From positions 294,957 to 358,956 of the forward strand of contig NZ_DLHR01000015.1 in assembly GCF_002483315.1 (NCBI RefSeq): 64,000 bases of DNA, in the 5' to 3' direction. The DNA is from Flavobacterium sp. UBA7663 (GTDB lineage Bacteria; Bacteroidota; Bacteroidia; Flavobacteriales; Flavobacteriaceae). This document shows positions 1 to 7,295 of this stretch, piece by piece. Positions within the stretch are counted from its first letter, which is position 1, and every line of letters begins with the position of its first letter. The position numbers and the translations under genes are program-made. The notes below the pieces were generated by a model. That model ran no database searches. It was not told where the DNA came from and saw only the letters and a list, made by a program, of their open reading frames with translations.

Positions 1-372
1 ACCAACGTTTAATTGCTTAGCTTGTTTTCCTGTCATCAAACCTTTTGATGTAGAAACAATAGCAATACCTAAACCATTTAAGATTCTAGGTAAGTCAGAT
101 GAACCTGCATATTTACGTAAACCTGGTTTACTAATTCTTTGGATATCTTTGATAACTGACTCTTTCGTGTCTTTATCATATTTAAGCGCAATTTTGATTG
201 AACCCTGTACAGAGTTGTCTTCGAATTTGTAACTTAAGATATATCCTTGATCGAATAAAATCTTTGTGATTTCTTTTTTCATGTTAGATGCTGGAATTTC
301 AACCACTTTGTGGTTAGCTCTCACTGCATTTCTAACTCTCGTAAGATAATCGGCAATTGGATCTGTATACAT
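1..372 (-). CDS. rpsH: 30S ribosomal protein S8, C-terminus cut by window edge
   Basis: The reverse strand from ATG at 372 is open to base 1 (124 codons) and reads MYTDPIADYLTRVRNA, the S8 N-terminus, ending in QAKQLNVG, just before the conserved VGGE end, so about eight residues are missing. S8 binds the central domain of 16S rRNA and is a primary assembly protein; in E. coli it also represses the spc operon. It is separated from rpsN by 105 bases holding a promoter and a stable hairpin, unlike the tight spacing elsewhere in the cluster, so it starts a separate transcription unit or sub-unit. Confidence 0.97.
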   Translation of the reverse strand, partial: MYTDPIADYLTRVRNAVRANHKVVEIPASNMKKEITKILFDQGYILSYKFEDNSVQGSIKIALKYDKDTKESVIKDIQRISKPGLRKYAGSSDLPRILNGLGIAIVSTSKGLMTGKQAKQLNVG

Positions 373-392
373 ATGTATAGAATTGCGGCTAT

Positions 393-423
393 GGTTTTCA
401 ATCCGCCCTCAGCGGATTGAACC
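393..423 (-). promoter_or_regulatory. Stem-loop in the rpsH leader
   Basis: The arms CAATCCGC (399-406) and GCGGATTG (412-419) pair perfectly around a five-base loop. AA/TT and GG/CC pairs extend the stem after a two-base bulge. It lies between the mapped-by-eye promoter at 454-484 and the rpsH ATG, with no T-run, so it is not an intrinsic terminator. A ribosomal-protein binding leader is possible but is inference. Confidence 0.6.
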
Positions 424-453
424 TTTAACCAATTAAACTTTTTTATTGGATTG

Positions 454-484
454 CAAAAGTAATAACTTTTTCCGAGATTACCAA
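454..484 (-). promoter_or_regulatory. Internal promoter for rpsH
   Basis: On the minus strand TTG (482-484) is followed by 20 bases and TACTTTTG (454-461), matching the Bacteroidota -33 TTG / -7 TAnnTTTG consensus. The -33 element overlaps the end of rpsN. Transcription would begin near 447, giving a leader of about 75 bases that contains the 393-423 stem-loop. Confidence 0.65.
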
Positions 485-747
485 GATGCTTTTTTAACAC
501 CAGGAATTAATCCTTGATTAGCCATTTCACGGAACGTTACACGTGAAAGACCAAACTGACGCATATACCCTCTTGGTCTACCTGTTAATTTACAACGATT
601 GTGTACTCTAACTGGACAAGAATTTTTTGGTAATTTTTGTAATCCTTCGAAATCTCCAGCTTCTTTTAAAGCTTTTCTTTTCTCAGCATACTTTTCTACT
701 AATGCAATTCTTTTCACCTCACGGGCTTTCATTGATTCTTTAGCCAT
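478..747 (-). CDS. rpsN: 30S ribosomal protein S14
   Basis: An 89-residue protein with the S14 core RCKLTGRPRGYMRQFGLSR and the C-terminus PGVKKASW. S14 sits in the 30S head. It is shorter than the 101-residue E. coli protein and lacks the four-cysteine zinc motif of the short zinc-binding form (only two cysteines), so it is the zinc-independent type. The start is three bases after the rplE stop, which indicates co-transcription and likely translational coupling. No second rpsN copy is in the window. Confidence 0.98.
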   Translation of the reverse strand: MAKESMKAREVKRIALVEKYAEKRKALKEAGDFEGLQKLPKNSCPVRVHNRCKLTGRPRGYMRQFGLSRVTFREMANQGLIPGVKKASW

Positions 748-750
748 GTC

Positions 751-1302
751 TTAATTCTTTTTAAAAGGTAATCCTAATTCCGCTAATAATGCTTTTGCTT
801 CTTTATCTGTTTCTGCAGAAGTTACGAAGGTAATATCAAATCCTGAGATTTTGTTTACTTTATCAATATCAATTTCTGGAAAAATGATTTGTTCAAGTAC
901 ACCTAAGTTATAGTTACCTCTTCCGTCAAATCCAGTAGATTTAATTCCGCTGAAATCTCTAACACGTGGTAAAGATGAAGTAATCAATCTATCTAAGAAT
1001 TCATACATTCTTTCTCCACGTAAAGTTACTTTAGCACCAATTGGCATACCTTTTCTCAATTTGAAAGACGCAACGTCTTTTTTAGAAATAGTAGCAACTG
1101 CTTTTTGCCCAGTAATTTTTGTCATTTCTTCAACAGCGTAGTCTACTAACTTTTTGTCAGATACTGCTGCACCAACTCCACGGCTTACAACGATTTTTTC
1201 AAGTTTAGGAACTTGCATTACGTTTTTGTAACCGAATTCTTCTGTAAGAGCAGCAATTACTCTGCTCTTATATTCTTCTTTTAGTCTAGGAATATATGCC
1301 AT
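751..1302 (-). CDS. rplE: 50S ribosomal protein L5
   Basis: 183 residues, close to the usual 179-187. Family landmarks include GQKAVATISKKDVASFKLR, KVTLRGERMYEFLDRL and GLPFKKN at the end. L5 binds 5S rRNA and contacts P-site tRNA in the central protuberance. It follows rplX by two bases and precedes rpsN by three, the standard spc order L14-(S17)-L24-L5-S14. Confidence 0.98.
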   Translation of the reverse strand: MAYIPRLKEEYKSRVIAALTEEFGYKNVMQVPKLEKIVVSRGVGAAVSDKKLVDYAVEEMTKITGQKAVATISKKDVASFKLRKGMPIGAKVTLRGERMYEFLDRLITSSLPRVRDFSGIKSTGFDGRGNYNLGVLEQIIFPEIDIDKVNKISGFDITFVTSAETDKEAKALLAELGLPFKKN

Positions 1303-1304
1303 AA

Positions 1305-1619
1305 CTATAGTACTTGATTAGATTTTTTTGAAAATCTCACTTTCTTGTCTCCTTCTTGTTTGAAACCAACTTTAGTTGCTTCTTTTGACTTTGGGTCAAT
1401 TAAAGACAAGTTAGACACATGGATAGGAGCTTCTTTCTTAACGATTCCTCCTTGAGGGTTTTTTGCACTTGGTTTTGTATGTTTCGAAACCATGTTAACT
1501 CCTTCAACAATCGCTTTGTTTTTCTCACGAAGAACACGTACAATTTTACCTTCAGAACCTTTGTGGTCTCCAGCAATAACTCTTACGATATCTCCTGATT
1601 TTATTTTTAGCTTTATCAT
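1305..1619 (-). CDS. rplX: 50S ribosomal protein L24
   Basis: 104 residues with an N-terminal KOW motif (KSGDIVRVIAGDHKGSEGKI) followed by the L24 body. L24 is an early assembly initiator that binds domain I of 23S rRNA near the exit tunnel. It starts 11 bases after the rplN stop and ends two bases before rplE, so it belongs to the same transcript. Confidence 0.98.
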   Translation of the reverse strand: MIKLKIKSGDIVRVIAGDHKGSEGKIVRVLREKNKAIVEGVNMVSKHTKPSAKNPQGGIVKKEAPIHVSNLSLIDPKSKEATKVGFKQEGDKKVRFSKKSNQVL

Positions 1620-1630
1620 TTGTATAAGAA

Positions 1631-1999
1631 TTAAAGCACTTCTGGTGCTAATGATACAATTTTCATGAATTGTTTTTCACGAAGTTCTCTGGCAACTGGA
1701 CCAAAAACACGAGTTCCTCTCATTTCTCCTGCAGCGTTTAACAATACACATGCGTTATCGTCAAAACGGATGTAAGATCCATCAGCTCTTCTCACTTCTT
1801 TTTTGGTACGTACAACCACTGCAGTTGATACCGCTCCTTTTTTAACGTTTCCGTTTGGAGTTGCATCTTTAATTGAAACTACAATTTTGTCACCAACAGA
1901 GGCATAACGACGTTTCGTTCCTCCTAAAACACGGATAGTTAAAACTTCTTTAGCTCCCGTATTATCTGCTACTTTTAATCTTGACTCTTGTTGTACCAT
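1631..1999 (-). CDS. rplN: 50S ribosomal protein L14
   Basis: 122 residues, the standard length. The start MVQQESRLKVADNTGAKEVL and the internal GTRVFGPVARELR are signature L14 sequence. L14 lies at the subunit interface and helps form bridges with 16S rRNA. The gene begins two bases after the rpsQ stop. Confidence 0.98.
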   Translation of the reverse strand: MVQQESRLKVADNTGAKEVLTIRVLGGTKRRYASVGDKIVVSIKDATPNGNVKKGAVSTAVVVRTKKEVRRADGSYIRFDDNACVLLNAAGEMRGTRVFGPVARELREKQFMKIVSLAPEVL

Positions 2000-2001
2000 A
2001 A

Positions 2002-2259
2002 TTACTTAGCTCTTTCAATGATTTCAACTAATCTCCAACATTTTGATTTAGATAAAGGTCTTGTTTCCATGATCTTTACTGTATCTCCAATGTTACAATC
2101 GTTTGTTTCGTCGTGTGCAACGTATTTTTTAGTTTTTAACACGAACTTACCGTATAATGGGTGTTTCACTTTTGTAGTTTGTGACACAACAATAGATTTC
2201 TCCATTTTGTTTGAAGTCACCACACCTATTCTCTCTTTTCTTAAATTTCTTTTTTCCAT
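2002..2259 (-). CDS. rpsQ: 30S ribosomal protein S17
   Basis: 85 residues, OB-fold S17 with the conserved NLRKERIGVVTSNKMEKS start and KIMETRPLSKSKCWRLVE near the C-terminus. S17 is a primary binder of the 16S rRNA 5' domain. An 18-base gap separates it from rpmC and two bases from rplN. A long open frame on the opposite strand here is a shadow. Confidence 0.98.
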   Translation of the reverse strand: MEKRNLRKERIGVVTSNKMEKSIVVSQTTKVKHPLYGKFVLKTKKYVAHDETNDCNIGDTVKIMETRPLSKSKCWRLVEIIERAK

Positions 2260-2277
2260 CTTTCAGCTAGTCTACAA

Positions 2278-2469
2278 TTATTGTAACTCTCTTTTAGTTA
2301 ACTCTGTATGTAATCTCGCAACTGATCTTCTCAAACCTCTTAATTGAAGAGGATTTTGGATTGGCGAAATTGCATGAGCATTTTTTAGGTCGGTATACGT
2401 TTTCTTTAACTGACTAAGTTGTTCTTGTAACTCAGCTGCAGATAGATTTTTAATTTCTGATTGTTTCAT
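2278..2469 (-). CDS. rpmC: 50S ribosomal protein L29
   Basis: 63 residues, two-helix L29. It starts MKQSEIKNLSAAELQEQL and ends with the L29-type segment SVARLHTELTKREL. L29 sits at the tunnel exit, next to L23, where trigger factor and SRP dock. It lies 12 bases after rplP. Confidence 0.97.
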   Translation of the reverse strand: MKQSEIKNLSAAELQEQLSQLKKTYTDLKNAHAISPIQNPLQLRGLRRSVARLHTELTKRELQ

Positions 2470-2481
2470 AATAAATTTTGA

Positions 2482-2901
2482 TTATGCTTCGAAATCTCTA
2501 GCAACGATAAACTTAGTTTTAACAGGAAGTTTTTGAGCTGCTAAGCGTAAAGCTTCTTTTGCAACTGATAGAGGAACTCCTCCAACTTCAAACATAATTT
2601 TACCAGGTTTAACAACTGCAGCCCAATACTCAACTGCACCTTTACCTTTACCCATACGTACTTCTAATGGTTTCTTTGTAATAGGTTTATCTGGAAATAT
2701 TTTGATCCATAATTGACCTTCTCTTTTCATGAAACGTGTTGCTGCAATACGAGCTGCTTCAATTTGACGAGAAGTAATAAATGAAGAATCTAAAGATTTG
2801 ATACCAAACATTCCATTTGAAAGCTCGTGTCCTCTTTGAGAAACGCCTTTCATTCTACCTTTCTGTACCTTACGGTATTTTGTTCTTTTAGGCTGTAACA
2901 T
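2482..2901 (-). CDS. rplP: 50S ribosomal protein L16
   Basis: 139 residues. It begins MLQPKRTKYRKVQKGRMKG and contains PLEVRMGKGKGAVEYW, the loop near the A-site tRNA and peptidyl-transferase centre. L16 is a late assembly protein that orders the A-site. The gene starts 19 bases after rpsC. Confidence 0.98.
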   Translation of the reverse strand: MLQPKRTKYRKVQKGRMKGVSQRGHELSNGMFGIKSLDSSFITSRQIEAARIAATRFMKREGQLWIKIFPDKPITKKPLEVRMGKGKGAVEYWAAVVKPGKIMFEVGGVPLSVAKEALRLAAQKLPVKTKFIVARDFEA

Positions 2902-2920
2902 TTTTCTTTAGTTTAAATAA

Positions 2921-3655
2921 TTACTTTCTTTTGCGTGCGTTTGGCTTATTTCCATCTCTTTTTGGAGCAGAAGATCCTGAAGGTTTAGACTTTTGCTTGT
3001 CCATTCCTACTAACGGAGAAAGATCTCTTTTTCCATAAACCTCACCTTTCATTATCCATACTTTGATACCCATTCTACCATAAGTAGTATGTGCCTCACC
3101 TAATGAATAATCAATATCAGCTCTGAAAGTTGATAAAGGAATTCTACCTTCTTTGAAGTTTTCTGAACGTGCCATTTCAGCTCCATTCAAACGACCAGAA
3201 ATTTGTACTTTGATACCTTCTGCGTTCATACGCATTGCAGCAGCAATAGCCATTTTAATTGCACGTCTGTAAGAAATTCTACTTTCAATTTGACGAGCGA
3301 TACTTGTAGCTACTAAATAAGCATCAAGTTCAGGTCTTTTAATTTCAAAGATGTTGATTTGAACTTCTTTGTCAGTAATTTTCTTAAGTTCTTCTTTTAA
3401 CTTGTCTACCTCTTGACCACCTTTTCCGATAATAATACCAGGTCTAGCAGTAGTGATAGTAACGGTTACAAGTTTTAAAGTTCTCTCGATAATTATTTTT
3501 GATACACTTGCTTTAGATAAACGAGCATGGATATACTTTCTGATTTTATAATCTTCAGCGATTTTATCACCGTAATCATTTCCACCATACCAGTTTGAGT
3601 CCCACCCTCTGATGATACCAAGTCTATTTCCTATTGGATTTGTCTTTTGTCCCAT
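2921..3655 (-). CDS. rpsC: 30S ribosomal protein S3
   Basis: 244 residues. It begins MGQKTNPIGNRLGIIRGWDS and has the KH-domain loop ARPGIIIGKGGQEV (about residues 71-84), which helps form the mRNA entry channel helicase site. The C-terminal 25-30 residues are a lysine/serine/proline-rich low-complexity tail, longer than in E. coli and common in Bacteroidota. It follows rplV by eight bases. Confidence 0.98.
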   Translation of the reverse strand: MGQKTNPIGNRLGIIRGWDSNWYGGNDYGDKIAEDYKIRKYIHARLSKASVSKIIIERTLKLVTVTITTARPGIIIGKGGQEVDKLKEELKKITDKEVQINIFEIKRPELDAYLVATSIARQIESRISYRRAIKMAIAAAMRMNAEGIKVQISGRLNGAEMARSENFKEGRIPLSTFRADIDYSLGEAHTTYGRMGIKVWIMKGEVYGKRDLSPLVGMDKQKSKPSGSSAPKRDGNKPNARKRK

Positions 3656-3663
3656 ACTGTTTA

Positions 3664-4074
3664 TTAATTGCTTTGTGTGTTATTATTTGATCCTAACACG
3701 ATTGTTACGTGGTTAGAACGTTTTCTAATTCTGTGTGCACGACCTTGTGGTGCTGGACGAAGTCTTTTTAACATCATTCCGCCATCAACTGTAATCGTTT
3801 TTACAAATAAGCCTGCTTCTTCTAAATTAGCATCTTCGTTTTTCTGTACATAATTATTTATGGCAGATAACAACAATTTCTCTAATTTTCTTGAAGCTTC
3901 TTTTTGACTAAATCTTAAAATATTAAGAGCTAGTTCAACTTTCTGACCTCTTACTAAATCTGCAACTAAACGCATTTTTCTAGGTGAAGTTGGACAGTTA
4001 TTTAATTTAGCAAATGCAATAGACTTATTAGCCTCTTTTCTTGCATCCGCAACTTCTCTTTTACGAACTCCCAT
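3664..4074 (-). CDS. rplV: 50S ribosomal protein L22
   Basis: 136 residues. CPTSPRKMRLVADLVRGQKV and the tunnel beta-hairpin end (RLRPAPQGRAHRIRKRSNH) identify L22, whose hairpin lines the exit tunnel at the macrolide site. An N-terminal extension of roughly 20 residues precedes the usual core. It lies six bases downstream of rpsS. Confidence 0.97.
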   Translation of the reverse strand: MGVRKREVADARKEANKSIAFAKLNNCPTSPRKMRLVADLVRGQKVELALNILRFSQKEASRKLEKLLLSAINNYVQKNEDANLEEAGLFVKTITVDGGMMLKRLRPAPQGRAHRIRKRSNHVTIVLGSNNNTQSN

Positions 4075-4080
4075 TGCTTC

Positions 4081-4359
4081 TTATTTTTTACCTTTATTTT
4101 TAGCCCCAGCATGACCTCTAAAAGATCTTGTTGGTGAAAACTCTCCTAATTTGTGTCCTACCATGTTTTCTGTAACGTAAACTGGTACAAACTGACGACC
4201 ATTGTGAACTGCGATAGTCTGTCCAACGAAATCTGGAGTAATCATAGATGCTCTAGACCAAGTCTTAACAACACCTTTATTACCACCTGCGATATTTTCT
4301 TGAACTTTCTTCTCTAATTTAAAGTGAACAAATGGTCCTTTTTTTAATGAACGTGCCAT
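4081..4359 (-). CDS. rpsS: 30S ribosomal protein S19
   Basis: 92 residues, the normal length. MARSLKKGPFVHFKLEKKV and the C-terminal KLGEFSPTRSFRGHAGAKN are diagnostic. S19 is in the 30S head and contacts S13 and A-site tRNA. It lies ten bases after rplB in the standard S10-operon order L2-S19-L22-S3. Confidence 0.98.
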   Translation of the reverse strand: MARSLKKGPFVHFKLEKKVQENIAGGNKGVVKTWSRASMITPDFVGQTIAVHNGRQFVPVYVTENMVGHKLGEFSPTRSFRGHAGAKNKGKK

Positions 4360-4369
4360 GTCTATCTAA

Positions 4370-5194
4370 TTATTTCTTTCTACGTTCTACAATATACTTA
4401 TTACTCGGGTTAACTTTAGAACGAGTTCTATAACCTTTAGCAGGTAAACCTTTTCTAGAACGTGGATGACCTCCAGATGAACGTCCTTCACCACCTCCCA
4501 TAGGGTGATCAACTGGGTTCATTGCTACTGGTCTTGTTCTTGGTCTTCTACCTAACCATCTTGATCTACCAGCTTTACCTGATACGATTAATTGGTGATC
4601 AGAGTTAGAAACTGCTCCAATAGTAGCTGAACAAGTTAACAAGATTAATCTTGTTTCTCCTGAAGGCATTTTAATTGTTGCATATTTTCCATCTCTTGCC
4701 ATCAACTGAGCGAAAGTTCCTGCAGAACGAGCAATTACAGCTCCTTGACCTGGTCTTAATTCGATACACGAAATAACAGTTCCTAGAGGAATTTTACTTA
4801 AAGGCATTGCATTTCCAATTTCTGGAGATGCATCTGGACCTGAAACTACAGTTTGTCCAACTTGTAATCCATTTTGTGCAATGATGTAAGTTTTAGCTCC
4901 ATCAGCATAAAATAATAATGAAATAAAAGCTGAACGATTTGGATCATACTCGATAGTTTTAACTGTAGCTGGAATTCCAACTTTAGTTCTTTTAAAATCA
5001 ATAATACGATACTTTTGTTTGTGACCACCGCCTGTGTAACGCATGGTCATTTTTCCTTGACTATTTCTACCTCCAGAGTTTTTTTTCGGTGCGATCAATG
5101 AACGCTCCGGCTTATCAGTTGTAATAGTGTCAAAGCTATTAACAACTCTAAATCGCTGACCCGGGGTAATAGGTTTTAATTTTCTAACTGACAT
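4370..5194 (-). CDS. rplB: 50S ribosomal protein L2
   Basis: 274 residues. The family landmarks are GGGHKQKYRIIDFKRTK and the C-terminal NPVDHPMGGGEGRS, which includes the conserved histidine (E. coli His229 equivalent) near the peptidyl-transferase centre. L2 is needed for subunit association. It lies six bases after rplW. Confidence 0.99.
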   Translation of the reverse strand: MSVRKLKPITPGQRFRVVNSFDTITTDKPERSLIAPKKNSGGRNSQGKMTMRYTGGGHKQKYRIIDFKRTKVGIPATVKTIEYDPNRSAFISLLFYADGAKTYIIAQNGLQVGQTVVSGPDASPEIGNAMPLSKIPLGTVISCIELRPGQGAVIARSAGTFAQLMARDGKYATIKMPSGETRLILLTCSATIGAVSNSDHQLIVSGKAGRSRWLGRRPRTRPVAMNPVDHPMGGGEGRSSGGHPRSRKGLPAKGYRTRSKVNPSNKYIVERRKK

Positions 5195-5200
5195 TTTCTA

Positions 5201-5491
5201 TTAGATATTAGTATAAAAATCTATTGTTTCTCCCTCTTGAACTTGTACAATTGCTTTTTTGTAAGCATTTGTTTTCCCACTGATTAAACCACTTTTAGTA
5301 TATTTAACACTTCTATCAGCTCTATAGTTCATTGTATTAACTGCAACTACATTTACACCAAAAGCTGCTTCAATAGCATTTTTGATCTGAATTTTGTTAG
5401 CAGTTTTTGCAACTACAAAACCAAAACGGTTAAAAATTTCACCATCTTTAGTTATTTTCTCAGTTATAATAGGCTTAATTATGATACTCAT
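5201..5491 (-). CDS. rplW: 50S ribosomal protein L23
   Basis: 96 residues. It starts MSIIIKPIITEKITKDGE and contains KIQIKNAIEAAFGVNVVAVN, typical of L23. L23 is the docking site for trigger factor and SRP at the tunnel exit. It begins seven bases after rplD. Confidence 0.97.
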   Translation of the reverse strand: MSIIIKPIITEKITKDGEIFNRFGFVVAKTANKIQIKNAIEAAFGVNVVAVNTMNYRADRSVKYTKSGLISGKTNAYKKAIVQVQEGETIDFYTNI

Positions 5492-5498
5492 AATCTTA

Positions 5499-6128
5499 TT
5501 ATTTACTTAAATTAGCTTCAATTCCGTCTACAGCACCTTCTAAAAGAACTAAACTTTTTGCATTTAAAATTGCATAAGTACTTAATTCTGAAGTAGTTAC
5601 AACGCTAGACGCTTTTAAATTGCGTGACGACAAATATACATTTTTATTTGAATCGCCCAACACAAATAAAGATTTTTTATTATCTAACCCTAAAGACTTC
5701 AATACGTTAATGAAATTTTTAGTGCTTGGTGTGTCAAATGTAAAATCTTCAACTACTACTAAATTTGACTCATTTACTTTTAAAGATAAAGCTGATTTAC
5801 GAGCTAATCTTTTTAAGTTTTTGTTCAATTTAAATGAGTAGCTTCTTGGTCTTGGTCCAAAAACTGTACCTCCACCTTTAAACAAAGGGTTTTTTGCAGA
5901 TCCTGCACGAGCAGTACCAGTTCCTTTTTGTTTTTTAATTTTACGAGTACTTCCTGCAACTTCAGCTCTTTCTTTAGCTTTGTGGTTTCCTTGTCTTTGA
6001 TTAGCCAAATATTGCTTTACATCTAAATATACAGCATGTTTGTTTGGCTCGATTGCGAAAACTGAATCAGAAAGTTGAACTTTTCTTCCAGTTTCTTTTC
6101 CGTTGATATCTAAAACTTTTACTTCCAT
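5499..6128 (-). CDS. rplD: 50S ribosomal protein L4
   Basis: 209 residues from the ATG at 6128 (MEVKVLDINGKETGRKVQL). The frame is open for 15 more codons upstream, but that stretch is the antisense-frame end of rplC and has no L4 similarity. The chosen ATG overlaps the rplC stop by one base (TAATG), a translational coupling arrangement. KKQKGTGTARAGSAKNP and GPRPRSYSFKLNKN are the L4 loop lining the exit tunnel. In E. coli L4 autoregulates the S10 operon; no comparable leader was recognised here. Confidence 0.98.
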   Translation of the reverse strand: MEVKVLDINGKETGRKVQLSDSVFAIEPNKHAVYLDVKQYLANQRQGNHKAKERAEVAGSTRKIKKQKGTGTARAGSAKNPLFKGGGTVFGPRPRSYSFKLNKNLKRLARKSALSLKVNESNLVVVEDFTFDTPSTKNFINVLKSLGLDNKKSLFVLGDSNKNVYLSSRNLKASSVVTTSELSTYAILNAKSLVLLEGAVDGIEANLSK

Positions 6129-6745
6129 TACTTCTGAATGATTACATAAGAGTTTTTGTGACCTGGAACACAACCTTTTATTACTAAAAGATTTTTCTCA
6201 CCTACCACTTTTAAAACTCTAAGGTTTTGTACTGTTACATTATCTCCTCCCATTCTTCCAGCCATACGCATTCCTTTGAATACTCTAGATGGATAAGATG
6301 ACGCTCCTACAGATCCTGGCGCTCTTAAACGGTTATGTTGACCGTGTGTCGCTTGTCCAACACCGCCAAAACCATGACGCTTAACAACCCCTTGGAATCC
6401 TTTTCCTTTAGAAACTCCTAATACATCAACAAATTCACCTTCAGCGAATAAGTCAACGGCGATTACATCGCCTAATTTGTACTCCTGTTCAAAACCTTTG
6501 AATTCAACGACTTTTTTCTTTGCAGCTGTTCCCGCTTTCTTAAAGTGACCTAACTCAGCTTTAATAGAACGTTTTTCAGCTTTGTCATCGAAACCTAACT
6601 GAATAGCAGAATATCCGTCTACTTCATTGGTTCTGACTTGGGTAACAACGCATGGACCACACTCGATTACAGTACAAGGAATATTTTTCCCGTTCTCATC
6701 AAAGATGCTAGTCATGCCAATTTTTCTTCCGATTAACCCAGACAT
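6128..6745 (-). CDS. rplC: 50S ribosomal protein L3
   Basis: 205 residues. MSGLIGRKIGMTSIFDENGK and GKGFQGVVKRHGFGG with the following GQHNRLRAPGSVGASS are L3 hallmarks. L3 is one of the two assembly initiators of the 50S subunit. Unlike E. coli, rpsJ is not tightly linked: 233 bases with a terminator and a promoter precede rplC, so this gene is the first of its transcript. Confidence 0.98.
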   Translation of the reverse strand: MSGLIGRKIGMTSIFDENGKNIPCTVIECGPCVVTQVRTNEVDGYSAIQLGFDDKAEKRSIKAELGHFKKAGTAAKKKVVEFKGFEQEYKLGDVIAVDLFAEGEFVDVLGVSKGKGFQGVVKRHGFGGVGQATHGQHNRLRAPGSVGASSYPSRVFKGMRMAGRMGGDNVTVQNLRVLKVVGEKNLLVIKGCVPGHKNSYVIIQK

Positions 6746-6818
6746 ATTAAACTAATTAATTAATTAAACTCTTTTTTATACAACAAATAGTATTTGCACA
6801 CTACTCATTTTGAGGGTG

Positions 6819-6853
6819 CAAATATATAAATTATTTTTTAATTATCGCAAAAA
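6819..6853 (-). promoter_or_regulatory. Promoter for the rplC-to-rpsN operon
   Basis: Minus strand TTTTTG (6848-6853), 21 bases, then TATATTTG (6819-6826): a good Bacteroidota -33/-7 pair. It lies downstream of the terminator after rpsJ, so rplC onward has its own promoter. The predicted leader is about 65 bases. Confidence 0.7.
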
Positions 6854-6912
6854 TAAATAGTTAAGTGAAATTTCCTTCAAAAAAGGCAATTTCACTCACT
6901 AAATATGGTAAG

Positions 6913-6950
6913 AAAAAAACCGTAATGCTATTAACATTGACGGTTTTTTA
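6913..6950 (-). terminator. Intrinsic terminator after rpsJ
   Basis: On the minus strand AAAAAACCGT pairs with ACGGTTTTTTT. An inner AATG/CATT pair lengthens the stem, and a seven-T run follows. The A and T runs make it potentially bidirectional, but only rpsJ reads into it. Confidence 0.85.
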
Positions 6951-6978
6951 TGTTTATTGCGATTGCAATCTAAATCAA

Positions 6979-7284
6979 TTATACTTTGATTTCTACTTCA
7001 ACACCACTAGGTAATTCTAATTTCATTAAAGCATCGATAGTTTTTGAAGAAGAACTATAGATATCTAATAGTCTCTTGTATGAACTTAATTCGAACTGCT
7101 CTCTTGATTTTTTATTAACGTGTGGAGAACGTAATACAGTAAAAATCTTTTTGTGAGTTGGTAATGGAATTGGACCCGTTACTACTGCACCTGTACTTTT
7201 TACAGTTTTTACAATCTTCTCTGCTGATTTATCAACCAACATGTGATCGTAAGATTTTAATTTTATTCTGATTTTTTGACTCAT
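6979..7284 (-). CDS. rpsJ: 30S ribosomal protein S10 (NusE)
   Basis: 101 residues, the standard size. RIKLKSYDHMLVDKSAEKIV and GPIPLPTHKKIFTVLRSPHV define S10, a 30S head protein and, with NusB, a transcription antitermination factor. Here it closes the str operon (rpsL-rpsG-fusA-rpsJ), 11 bases after fusA and directly before an intrinsic terminator. Confidence 0.98.
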   Translation of the reverse strand: MSQKIRIKLKSYDHMLVDKSAEKIVKTVKSTGAVVTGPIPLPTHKKIFTVLRSPHVNKKSREQFELSSYKRLLDIYSSSSKTIDALMKLELPSGVEVEIKV

Positions 7285-7295
7285 TTTCTTAAAAA

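Noticed and set aside
1988..2347. Plus-strand open frame of 119 codons across rpsQ and rpmC
   Set aside because: It is antisense to two well-supported ribosomal protein genes, and its translation has no domain-like pattern.
6129..6173. Longer start for rplD
   Set aside because: The extra 15 codons overlap rplC and do not resemble L4; the ATG at 6128 forms a normal TAATG coupling.
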